DNA of 47,410 bases, taken from a virus. Below the pieces are notes generated by a model. The model saw nothing but the letters and a program-made list of their open reading frames with translations. It made no database searches and was not told where the DNA came from. The position numbers and the translations under genes were made by a program. This document shows, in pieces, positions 35,456-43,659 of this stretch; position 1 is the stretch's first letter, and every line of letters starts with the position of its first letter. The stretch is from positions 1 to 47,410 of IMG/VR virus record IMGVR_UViG_3300009080_000017. One strand, 5' to 3'.

Positions 35456-37327
35456 TTTAATTTCACAAGATCCGCCGCCGCAAGCTATTTCTCCTTGCAG
35501 GTTTGTGTCATCGTCATATTCCAGCACGTCCCTGAGATCGATGTTCGTCAACTTCGAGAACAGTTCTTGATATTGTTCTTCTGTACAGTCTTCGAACGGA
35601 GCTTGAACATAGGTTCCTCCATCATAAGGAAGAACACTTAAACCATTAAAGATATTCCTGTTCTCCCACATCCACTCACCTGTTGACTCCCACTCGTCCT
35701 CTTTGATTGTAACAGTGGCGGAAACATTGTGTGAATTTTGCCCCTTAATGTGACCTTCTTGAATCCATTCAACAGAGAATTTTCTGACCCTCTCAAGAAA
35801 ATCAATATTTGATTCTTGTCTTGTGATTGCGCCTTCCGGAGCTTTAATTGGGACGGTGATCACGGCCTGTGTCGATGGAGAGAAAAAATCATCTTCGACA
35901 AGCTCAGGGTGATGTTTCTGGAGATGAGCATAAATTGCTTCATTCTTCCCGACTCGGATTCTTCGGAAATAACACTCGTTGTGCCATGCATGGATACCAG
36001 AAGAAGTACCAAGAACACATGAAGTTGTCCCCGCTGGTTTGACACAGGTCAATCTTGCTGCCGGATTGATTCCAAGTTTCTGTGCCATCTCTTCGTTGGT
36101 ACTTCGTATAATGGCTACGGCACTCCTAAGGTTCAAGTCAAGCACTGCGCCTGAAGCAATGCCCGTCATTGACACACCGATTAATGCGTCTTTCTCCGTT
36201 GTTTCCTTCCAAACCTCGCGCAGATAATGGAAGTCGGTGTAAGAGGCCTGCAGGGTTGCAATAGTTGTTGCGGCGCGGCATCTTTGCTCAAGATCGATTT
36301 GACCATCTATGTCTGAACCATTTATTTCAACGAGATTACAAAATTGATATGGTCTCAACCCAATCTCAACACAGGGATTTGCTCCCCATTCTTGGTTGTT
36401 CGAGAAATAAACGCCCGGCTCGCCAGACTTAGATTCTTTTACTCTACCCCAGAAGTTAAAAAACTCAAGCTCAGTTGCCCTGTGCCTCAACGCAACGGCT
36501 GAGTTGTTCGCTCGTGCTCTTTGCGGGTTAAGTTCCCACCAAGAGCCAGATTTGGCAGACATCATTTCTTCGTCGTTGAAGCTAAAAAGAGAAATAAGTG
36601 CGGCGCGACGAATACCGCCTGCAAGAACCGCGTCGGCAATGTAACAGATGATATCGTGAACTTCGATAGGTCGAAGGTTCTCCCCGGGAGTCTTAGCGTC
36701 GAGAACCTTTCTTACATTGAACAGGCAAGTCTTGAGTGGTTGTGGTCCGGGAGCTTTCCCACCAGAAGTGATCAGTCGGGCACCCTTTCGTCTGATGTCG
36801 TCAAAGATAAAATCCGGATCAGACTTCTGATAGAAATAAGCTTCCATCAAAACCTTAACCGCGTCTGCCCATCCTTCGATCGAGTCGGAGATAACATACC
36901 GTCGTCGCTTAAACTTACCAGTTTTGGGGTTGACACGAGGGAACATCACCGGTGGCAGTTTTGCAACGTGATGCCTCTGGACTGAGAAACCCACGCCAGT
37001 GCCGCCAAGTAGAAGAAACATAATTTCGTTAAAGGCGGCCACAGATTCTGCAGGCAAATAGGCACAGTTAAATATTCTAGAATTATTCAGCACAATTGGC
37101 TTACCCGCAAATTGCATAGATCTCATAGAGGGTAAGGCTTTTTTATCGTAAACAAAAGTATATGCCTCATCAATCTCTTTCTTGAGCGAAGGGTGTTTTT
37201 TCAGGTGCATCGATTTATTTCGGTCAACTATTTCTTTATAAGTCTCCCTTCTGTATTTCTCTGGAATATACTTAGCGTACTTCATAAAGGTAACAATTTC
37301 TGATAAGATTTGTGCTGATTTTTCCAT
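35453..37327 (-). CDS. Class II (adenosylcobalamin) ribonucleotide reductase, RTPR-like (624 aa)
   Basis: The monomeric RTPR pattern is visible: MRSMQFAGKPIVLNNSRIFN, LLLGGTGVGFSVQ, ARLITSGGKAPGP, DAVLAGGIRRAALIS, the active-site region ANPCVEIGL, VKPAGTTS, and a C-terminal redox pair ending CGGGSCEIK. It makes dNTPs using B12 and is independent of oxygen. At 624 residues it is shorter than bacterial enzymes (~740). ATG at 37327 has AGGAG. The thioredoxin at 24277 is a possible reductant. Confidence 0.93.
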   Translation of the reverse strand: MEKSAQILSEIVTFMKYAKYIPEKYRRETYKEIVDRNKSMHLKKHPSLKKEIDEAYTFVYDKKALPSMRSMQFAGKPIVLNNSRIFNCAYLPAESVAAFNEIMFLLLGGTGVGFSVQRHHVAKLPPVMFPRVNPKTGKFKRRRYVISDSIEGWADAVKVLMEAYFYQKSDPDFIFDDIRRKGARLITSGGKAPGPQPLKTCLFNVRKVLDAKTPGENLRPIEVHDIICYIADAVLAGGIRRAALISLFSFNDEEMMSAKSGSWWELNPQRARANNSAVALRHRATELEFFNFWGRVKESKSGEPGVYFSNNQEWGANPCVEIGLRPYQFCNLVEINGSDIDGQIDLEQRCRAATTIATLQASYTDFHYLREVWKETTEKDALIGVSMTGIASGAVLDLNLRSAVAIIRSTNEEMAQKLGINPAARLTCVKPAGTTSCVLGTSSGIHAWHNECYFRRIRVGKNEAIYAHLQKHHPELVEDDFFSPSTQAVITVPIKAPEGAITRQESNIDFLERVRKFSVEWIQEGHIKGQNSHNVSATVTIKEDEWESTGEWMWENRNIFNGLSVLPYDGGTYVQAPFEDCTEEQYQELFSKLTNIDLRDVLEYDDDTNLQGEIACGGGSCEIK

Positions 37328-37338
37328 TGGTGACTCTC

Positions 37339-38718
37339 CTATTTTCGTTCACGTCTTTTGTTAATATATTTTTTTCTAAGCTCTATGTTCTTTTCTTTTA
37401 GGCTCTTCACTGAGGCACCTTCTTCTGCTGCTTCACCTTTTGGCAAGATTCTTATCTTCACACAAGAAGTGTCCATAAAGATTGGTATCACAATCCCATC
37501 TGCTCCGTTTCTATTCTTTGCAACAAAGATTCGGCCACTGTTGGTGTTCTTATCCTCGATTGTCCGAGATAAAGTCATAATCAAATCTGAGACAAAACAT
37601 TTGGAGAAAGCCTCTGATATAGACTCCATTGTGATCACTTCTTCGTTTAAGCCCGATCGATTAGTTTGGCTCGCTGTCCAAATGGGACACTGGTATTCTT
37701 GAGCCAGCCCTCTCAATTCTTCGTAGATCGACTCCAGCTCATTCCTCTTTTCTTTTCTTCTCTCTACGGGGCGGAGTAGGTCTCCATAGTCCACTATAAT
37801 CATGTCGATCTTTTTACCATGCATTCTTATCTTCTCTAGGTGAGAAGCCAGAGTCCGAGTTGAGGCAGATTTTGTCGGATACTCCTTAACAATTAGCTCT
37901 CCCTCGATGTTCTTCACTATATCCAAGACCTCGTTTTTTCTACTGTCAAGCTCTGATAGCGGAATCTCAGTGATACAGCTATCATATCTCTTAGCCACCA
38001 CTGTATCCTGCAATTCTAGAGTGTAATGAATAACACTGTGGCCGTTGGAGACGGCCTCAGCCCCAAGGTGGACAAGGGCCATGGATTTACCAGCACCAGT
38101 TGGTGCGACAACGACACCAAGTTCGCCTTTCCCTAGTCCACCTTGAGTAAGTTCGTCCATTCTTAACCAACCAGTAGACACGGGCTTCCGATATCGTGGA
38201 ACATATCTGGTTTCAAAGTCCTGAAAATATTCATACCCAAAATCGTTATCATTCCCAAGCTTCAATGCACCGTCAATAAGTGTCCTTATCTCCTCGAAAG
38301 AAGAACCGTTTAATAGATTAATCGATTTTAATATTGCTTCTTTAAGCTTTTGTTTTTTACAGAAATCCAGAGAGGTCTCTTTTATATATTCGATACCGTC
38401 AACATCTGCTCCCTTCGCCATAAGCCTAGCAAAGTAATCTCTAGTCTGTTGAGCTACAGCTTCATTCTCGCCATTCAAATCTGATCTCAAGACTGACAGG
38501 AGAATATCATAAGTTGGGTGAAGTTTGTATTTCTCTTTATATTCATATATTTTAGCAGAAAAGACTTGTAAATACCTCAGTTCAAAGAAAGAAGGAGTTA
38601 ATACTTCACCAATCTGGTCTGCAAACGGTCTATCTTGTAATATCAATTGACACAGGCTTTCTTGGAAGGTTTTCCCAAATCTGGAAAAGTCTTCCTTAGT
38701 AGTTAGAGTCGAATTCAT
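37339..38718 (-). CDS. Replicative helicase, DnaB/gp41-like (459 aa)
   Basis: A helical N-terminal domain is followed by a RecA-fold helicase domain with Walker A APTGAGKS, HYTLELQDTVVAKRYDS, Walker B MIIVDYGDLL, and IWTASQTNRSG as motif H3. The basic C-tail ends YINKRRERK. It unwinds DNA ahead of the polymerase. Confidence 0.92.
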   Translation of the reverse strand: MNSTLTTKEDFSRFGKTFQESLCQLILQDRPFADQIGEVLTPSFFELRYLQVFSAKIYEYKEKYKLHPTYDILLSVLRSDLNGENEAVAQQTRDYFARLMAKGADVDGIEYIKETSLDFCKKQKLKEAILKSINLLNGSSFEEIRTLIDGALKLGNDNDFGYEYFQDFETRYVPRYRKPVSTGWLRMDELTQGGLGKGELGVVVAPTGAGKSMALVHLGAEAVSNGHSVIHYTLELQDTVVAKRYDSCITEIPLSELDSRKNEVLDIVKNIEGELIVKEYPTKSASTRTLASHLEKIRMHGKKIDMIIVDYGDLLRPVERRKEKRNELESIYEELRGLAQEYQCPIWTASQTNRSGLNEEVITMESISEAFSKCFVSDLIMTLSRTIEDKNTNSGRIFVAKNRNGADGIVIPIFMDTSCVKIRILPKGEAAEEGASVKSLKEKNIELRKKYINKRRERK

Positions 38719-38799
38719 TATGCCCTCAGGGAGAAAAGGTTTAGTTGGAAAGAGTGGCTTTATTGGTACTAATAACTACTAAAAGCCTTGGTTAACGGA

Positions 38800-39750
38800 C
38801 TAAATAATTTTATGTTTTTCTCGCCATGTAGATACAGCGAGTTCCTTGCGCTTTGCTTCCACCATGCAATGGACTTTTGCGCCATAAGTATCAATTGGCC
38901 TATAGATATAATCGGAGTGGGCTTGTACTTTGATTGAGTCATCCGACTGTTCTTTGGCTCGCGACTCACTATAATGTACCACAGGGGTTATATCGCCCCA
39001 TGTAGACGCAGCAAGTTTGAGAGCCTCCGCTTCAGGTACCCCGTCAGAGTGGCACTCGTGGTGGTGGTAATCAAAGACCAATGGAGTACCAATCCTCTTG
39101 TATACGGTATCGTATAATTCATGAGTTGTATATAACGATTTCTTGTCATCATTCTCAACAGTTAAACGTGACTTAACAGAATCACTAAGTTTATCAAAGT
39201 TTTTACAGAAATTGCCAGTAGCCATTGGTTTGTCGTTATACGCAGCGCCAACGTGAATATTAATTTTTGCCCAAGGTGTCCGAGGCATCCCCAGTCTGTC
39301 CATCATCCAACCATGAATTTCAAGGTCTTTAATAGTATTTTTGACCACCCTCTCATGTGGAGAGGCTAGTTTGTTGAAGGGTCCGGGGTGAGTAGTTAAT
39401 CTCTGATTGGTGGCGATCGCGTATTGACCACACTTATCTAGCCAGTCAATGATGTTTTCATAATCCTTGAGGTCTTCAAATTCATACTCGGAAGCCCATG
39501 GAAACAAATTTGAAGAAATTCGAAAAAAATCAAAACCATTTTCGTGATTCCACTTCAATATCTGGTATAAGTCTATGCAGTTCTGTAAGGCAAGAGAAGA
39601 TGCATAATCAACACCCTTTTGGTTAAACGTCCTGCGGATCATTGTGCGGTTGGTGAATACTTTTTGAGCTTTAGGGTTGGGTCCAAAATTCTTTGGTTGG
39701 GAAAGTTGCATGTTGATACATGCGTAGCCCATACGTTCTGGGGTGTTCAT
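38800..39750 (-). CDS. UV damage endonuclease UvdE-like (316 aa)
   Basis: The start MNTPERMGYACINMQLS at 39750 has GAGG; the longer frame to 39783 enters cassette copy 38. The UvdE TIM-barrel motifs are NRTMIRRT, FFRISSNLFPWAS, LTTHPGPFNKLASPHERV, INIHVGAAYNDK, LTVENDDK, LVFDYHHHECH and VVHYSESR, with His/Glu/Asp metal ligands at the expected places. It nicks DNA 5' of UV photoproducts. Confidence 0.92.
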   Translation of the reverse strand: MNTPERMGYACINMQLSQPKNFGPNPKAQKVFTNRTMIRRTFNQKGVDYASSLALQNCIDLYQILKWNHENGFDFFRISSNLFPWASEYEFEDLKDYENIIDWLDKCGQYAIATNQRLTTHPGPFNKLASPHERVVKNTIKDLEIHGWMMDRLGMPRTPWAKINIHVGAAYNDKPMATGNFCKNFDKLSDSVKSRLTVENDDKKSLYTTHELYDTVYKRIGTPLVFDYHHHECHSDGVPEAEALKLAASTWGDITPVVHYSESRAKEQSDDSIKVQAHSDYIYRPIDTYGAKVHCMVEAKRKELAVSTWREKHKII

Positions 39751-39782
39751 AGTAACCTCATTGTGTGTTTCAGTAGTAGACA

Positions 39783-39814
39783 CATCTTAGACGAGGATAG
39801 GAAGGTTTTATTCA
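39783..39814 (-). promoter_or_regulatory. Cassette copy 38, upstream of the UvdE gene
   Basis: TGAATA at 39809-39814 and CGTCTAAG with CGTC at 39790-39793, spacer 15 bp; only a short ATC/GAT pairing. Box 1 overlaps the TGA or TAA end of the exonuclease gene. Confidence 0.7.
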
Positions 39815-40792
39815 CTTATTCGACCCTGTTGCTTCAAATGATATTCGCTTGCAGCATGAGTAAAGGTCGGCCCAGTTGAATTCTGCGATGCCGTCCTCCA
39901 TAAACATCTGTAAAAGCCCTGTTTTATTGAAAAATCTCTCTTTTATATCGAGTTTTTCGCTGATCGAGGACGACGCTTGCGGAGATATTGCCGGTGAATA
40001 TAACTGCATGATTCTATAGTTAGCAAGAATCATCTTCTCACTATCCAAAATCCGCTTATGAATCACTAGTTGTTTGTCTATTTCCTCACAATGTTCAATA
40101 ATATCAGAGGTGTAGTAAGATTTTTCCTCCTTCAGAAAAGGGAATCGCTTCGCAATAGTCGGTAAACCTGCCCCCTTAACTCCGTCAATGTTATCGGATT
40201 TATCTCCGACTATTGCGCGTGCGAGCGCGAAGTTATTTGGGTGAATGTTATATTGTTCAAGTATCTTTGTTCGATTAAGCACTTCTTTCGCGATTGGGCG
40301 CATAAGAACAGTATTCTCGTCAACCAATTGAATAAAGTCCTTGTCCATTGATAAAATTACCTTTTCTTTCCCTCGGTATTCAGGTAATCTACATATATGC
40401 CCTATGATATCGTCGGCTTCAAGACCCTCAATGCGGAACTGAGTTATAGGTAAGCGGTTAAGATACTCTATAACTCTGATCTGTTGCCAGTGTTTGTTTT
40501 GAACTTCTTGATTTTCTGTTAGGTTTTTTATGTTTCTGTTAAGTCGGATTGGAGACCGACCTTGTTTATAATTTTTGTTTGTTTGTTTGCGGCGGCGGCT
40601 GCCCCCTATGCCATCCCAACAAATGATTATCTGATCGGGTTTGACCTCTCTTACGGTCTTTTGTAAACTTTTCATAAAGCCCTTCGCACCGCCAATTGGA
40701 TGGCCATCAACCGACAAGGAAGGGTCTACAATATAGTTTCGAATAAACATATTAAGTGCGTCGATTATCAATACCCGTTCAGCTTTTTTCAT
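39812..40792 (-). CDS. 5'-3' exonuclease / RNase H, FEN-type (326 aa)
   Basis: FEN-family acidic motifs are in order: LIIDALNMF, IICWDGIGGSRRR, GLEADDIIGH, LSMDKDFIQL and GDKSDNIDGVKGAG. It probably removes RNA primers and flaps in lagging-strand synthesis, as the family A polymerase encoded here lacks its own exonuclease domain. It overlaps the recA gene by four bases. Confidence 0.92.
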   Translation of the reverse strand: MKKAERVLIIDALNMFIRNYIVDPSLSVDGHPIGGAKGFMKSLQKTVREVKPDQIIICWDGIGGSRRRKQTNKNYKQGRSPIRLNRNIKNLTENQEVQNKHWQQIRVIEYLNRLPITQFRIEGLEADDIIGHICRLPEYRGKEKVILSMDKDFIQLVDENTVLMRPIAKEVLNRTKILEQYNIHPNNFALARAIVGDKSDNIDGVKGAGLPTIAKRFPFLKEEKSYYTSDIIEHCEEIDKQLVIHKRILDSEKMILANYRIMQLYSPAISPQASSSISEKLDIKERFFNKTGLLQMFMEDGIAEFNWADLYSCCKRISFEATGSNK

Positions 40793-41913
40793 TCTTCACC
40801 TTCTTCGTTATCGATGTTGTAATAATTTGATGCGTCACCACTTCTATTTTTAAATTTGGTGATTACTTCTTCGTCCATTAGTTCAAGCACTCGGGCTCGG
40901 AATTGTTCTTCTTGGAGTTTGTCTAACCAGTGTGCAGTTTGAAACTTAATTTCTGATCCGTCGGGCATCACTAGGGAAAACCATGCGCCAGCGTTTTTGA
41001 CGTATTCTGACGGTTTGATTGCCTCAAACCACGACTCTTCATCTTGGATTTTTACTTCATCCCCCCAAAGGATCTTAAAGGTACACTGGCGACCTTGAGA
41101 GCCAAAGCGCGATTTCTCTAGTTTCACCTTTACTTCTGATCCAATATTATATCCTTTTTCGTCTTTAATAAAAGAAGCTTTTGCCTTCCTACCGGTAAGC
41201 CAAATCCGGAGAGAGTAAGAATACACCAGTGCTTTACCGCCCGGCGTGACATAGGGGGTAGTAAAAATTTCAGACCTGTTGCTGGTAATATTTGTTTTAA
41301 GTTGGTTGAGGACCAACAAAGTAGATTGAGAGTTAGCAAGAGGAGTTAAGAGTTTTGGAAGGCCTTTCGCCAGAATCCTTGGTTTTACTGCCATTGAAGA
41401 CTGCGGATTGTAATCCCCTTCGAGATCAGCTAGAGCGGGGGTGAAAGCCAAAGAGTCCCAAACAAACAGAAATCTATCATCCGAGCCTGCAAGGACAGCT
41501 TCTATTGTTTCAAGAACCCCCTCGACATGTTCTGGTTGGACATACACCAGTTCCTCAACGTCGCATCCCGCATTTGACAAAAAATTAGAATCCAGTGCGC
41601 TCTCGCTGTCAAAATAAATCACCTTTATTCCCTTTTTCTGGGCATGTGCAGAGATGACCGCTGCCAAGAAAGATTTCCCGGTTCCCGACAGACCGGCGAT
41701 CTCTGTAACTTTGCCGACTGGCACCCCAGCCATTTTCCCGCGACATACCATAGAATCTAACCATCGAGACCCAGTGGGAATCCAATCAATCACATCAGTC
41801 GGGTTGTCGTCTTTCAAATTGAAAGCCAACTCGGAGCCAGATGATTTATTGATCAAAGAGCGAATATCACCCGCAGATAGACCAATCTTGTTTTTTTTAT
41901 TTTTTCGAGCCAT
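40789..41913 (-). CDS. RecA/UvsX-like recombinase (374 aa)
   Basis: The start MARKNKKNKIGLSAGDIRSL at 41913 is chosen; the ribosome site is weak and an in-frame GTG start lies upstream. The core has ITGS-type lead (DWIPTGSRWLDSM), Walker A GLSGTGKS, KVIYFDSESALD, Walker B FLFVWDSLAF and LLVLNQLKTNI. It drives strand exchange in recombination-dependent replication and repair. Confidence 0.93.
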   Translation of the reverse strand: MARKNKKNKIGLSAGDIRSLINKSSGSELAFNLKDDNPTDVIDWIPTGSRWLDSMVCRGKMAGVPVGKVTEIAGLSGTGKSFLAAVISAHAQKKGIKVIYFDSESALDSNFLSNAGCDVEELVYVQPEHVEGVLETIEAVLAGSDDRFLFVWDSLAFTPALADLEGDYNPQSSMAVKPRILAKGLPKLLTPLANSQSTLLVLNQLKTNITSNRSEIFTTPYVTPGGKALVYSYSLRIWLTGRKAKASFIKDEKGYNIGSEVKVKLEKSRFGSQGRQCTFKILWGDEVKIQDEESWFEAIKPSEYVKNAGAWFSLVMPDGSEIKFQTAHWLDKLQEEQFRARVLELMDEEVITKFKNRSGDASNYYNIDNEEGEE

Positions 41914-41973
41914 TTTTTTACCGTGGTTGAAAGGTGGAGCAGGACGCCCCACCAAGTTAGGAGAGAGTCAGAG

Positions 41974-42762
41974 CTACGCTGACAAGAAATTACTAAAGGC
42001 TTTATCAACCTGAGTGGTTGTCGGAGCAGAGGAGTATTTGGTGGTCTCTGAAGAGACTTCCTCCGCTGGTATCCCTTGGGATAAGAAAGCGTCCAAGATT
42101 CTACCCTGTTCCTCTACACTGATCTTGTTTAGCTTAGAAGAGACCTCAGGTAGATTTCTCATGATCTCTAGTGCTCGTGAGCCAGAGGGATCGTCATCAA
42201 AAATCGCAGTCTTTCGAGGACGAGCCGTCATCTTAATTGCGTTCCAGCCGTTGTCACCCTTGTATTTAAGAACCTTGAGATCGTTGCCTTCGACTGGATC
42301 CGAGATGTCGCCATAATCTGGGTCTGTCATGAGCATAAGAATATCTCCATAAACATTCTTTGAGAAATTCCAGAGCTTCGGGCCTTCATCTTCAGCTCCC
42401 CGCTCTATAACCCAGCAGTAGTATTGTTCAGAAGGTGTTAGGGCCTTTGCTAAATCCTTGACATGAACCTGTGTCTTGTCTTTATTGAATTCTGCCCACA
42501 TCTCTTGACAAGCATTGTAAATGGGGTCGTGCTTACCGAAATTGTAGTGAAGATCCATGAAAGGACGCCCGCCTGTTTGCTTTTTAAAATCCCAATGGAT
42601 TCGGTAATCTTTAAAAGGGTCTCCATCTGCACCACAGAGAACTCGGATGGTCTTTGGTGTGTCAAGAGGAAGCTCAAAGAAATCAGACTTTCCTCCTCCC
42701 CCGGCTGATTTTGTTTGGTGCTTTGAGAGACGCGCTTTAATTTTTGCCATATCAATAGCCAT
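41974..42762 (-). CDS. Single-stranded DNA-binding protein, gp32-like (262 aa)
   Basis: ATG at 42762 has AGGAG. The product starts MAIDMAKIKARLSKHQ and carries RVLCGADGDPFKDYRIHWDF, YYCWVIERGAED and WNAIKMTARPRKT, which fit the OB-fold core of T4 gp32-like proteins of marine phages. A Ser/Thr-rich linker leads to the conserved tip VDKAFSNFLSA. It has its own sigma70-like promoter. Confidence 0.8.
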   Translation of the reverse strand: MAIDMAKIKARLSKHQTKSAGGGGKSDFFELPLDTPKTIRVLCGADGDPFKDYRIHWDFKKQTGGRPFMDLHYNFGKHDPIYNACQEMWAEFNKDKTQVHVKDLAKALTPSEQYYCWVIERGAEDEGPKLWNFSKNVYGDILMLMTDPDYGDISDPVEGNDLKVLKYKGDNGWNAIKMTARPRKTAIFDDDPSGSRALEIMRNLPEVSSKLNKISVEEQGRILDAFLSQGIPAEEVSSETTKYSSAPTTTQVDKAFSNFLSA

Positions 42763-42802
42763 GAGAAACTCCTGTTGTTATAGTGCCATTTAAAGAAGGT
42801 GT

Positions 42803-42832
42803 ATTATAGCACTATTATTGTTTTTTAGCCAA
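42803..42832 (-). promoter_or_regulatory. Sigma70-like promoter of ssb
   Basis: On the minus strand TTGGCT (42832-42827) is followed after 18 bp by TATAAT (42808-42803), with TGC just before it (extended -10). ATAGTGC and GCACTAT form an inverted repeat around the -10 and start region. It sits in the only sizeable gap of this operon. Confidence 0.75.
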
Positions 42833-42834
42833 GA

Positions 42835-43659
42835 TTAATCTTGAATTTGTGAAGAATAATTTACTGTGTAGCAGAAACTGCTTTCGTAGTTTGTGGAATA
42901 GATTGCAAACTCTGTTTTTAGACTAGAAGTCAGAGTTTTCGATTGGTTCGTAATTTCTTTTAGAAGGGATCCATTTTCCTCCAGTTCTTTTTGGGGTATT
43001 CCGAAGAATAATCTCTTTTCTTTTATATTTTTAAGGGGGTACAAAAACTTTTCTTCGCCGGTTAACATATCGAGCACACCAAATGTCGCAATTCTCGATA
43101 TGTCAGATACACTGGAGAATTTTGTCATCAAAGGCTTTGTGTTTTCAAAGACCTTTACCATGTTGTAGATAGATGACAAATACTCATTAATCGAATCATA
43201 ATATTTAGCAATTGGCACATCTCCAATCAGGGTGGACATCAGTTCATTGGAGACAATGAACACTCTTTTGAACAAGCCAGACCTAGCGTATTCCTGCAAC
43301 ACATTGAACGTTACCTTCTCCATCAGTAAGGCGTTGCCGGACAATAATTCTAAGTCAGGTCTTATATATAAGACAGTTATATCTCTGTCTTTAATAGATT
43401 CTAGTAATTTTAAAGATAAAGCAGTGATTTTACCCGATCCCCCCAAGATCAAGCAAACCTCTGGCCCAATGTCTTCAAAAAATGAGCTAAAATCTGGATC
43501 GTACTGTTCGTATAGTTCTGGAGTCTTACACTCCGGGATCAGAAGATTTCGAGAGCCTCTCTCTTCTGAGTCTGTGTATTTGACGAAATAGTGACCGAAT
43601 TGTTCAAATTTTTTTGCTACTTCGCAACCACAATTCCCTAACCCTATAATACTATACAT
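42835..43659 (-). CDS. Divergent tubulin/FtsZ-like protein (274 aa)
   Basis: The N-terminus MYSIIGLGNCGCEVAKKF matches the first nucleotide loop of the tubulin/FtsZ fold. CLILGGSGKITALSLKLLES occupies the place of the GGGTGTG signature loop, then VLYIRPDLELL and FIVSNELMSTLIGD as in FtsZ (P..., NDxL). The T4 loop is shortened, so GTP use is uncertain. The family match is by pattern only. It overlaps the polymerase gene by eight bases. A role in positioning or segregation is speculation. Confidence 0.5.
   Translation of the reverse strand: MYSIIGLGNCGCEVAKKFEQFGHYFVKYTDSEERGSRNLLIPECKTPELYEQYDPDFSSFFEDIGPEVCLILGGSGKITALSLKLLESIKDRDITVLYIRPDLELLSGNALLMEKVTFNVLQEYARSGLFKRVFIVSNELMSTLIGDVPIAKYYDSINEYLSSIYNMVKVFENTKPLMTKFSSVSDISRIATFGVLDMLTGEEKFLYPLKNIKEKRLFFGIPQKELEENGSLLKEITNQSKTLTSSLKTEFAIYSTNYESSFCYTVNYSSQIQD

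Noticed and set aside
887-39814. Cassettes as simple Rho-independent terminators
   Set aside because: The stems are often short and not followed by a T run on the minus strand, and the fixed box spacing is not needed for a terminator.
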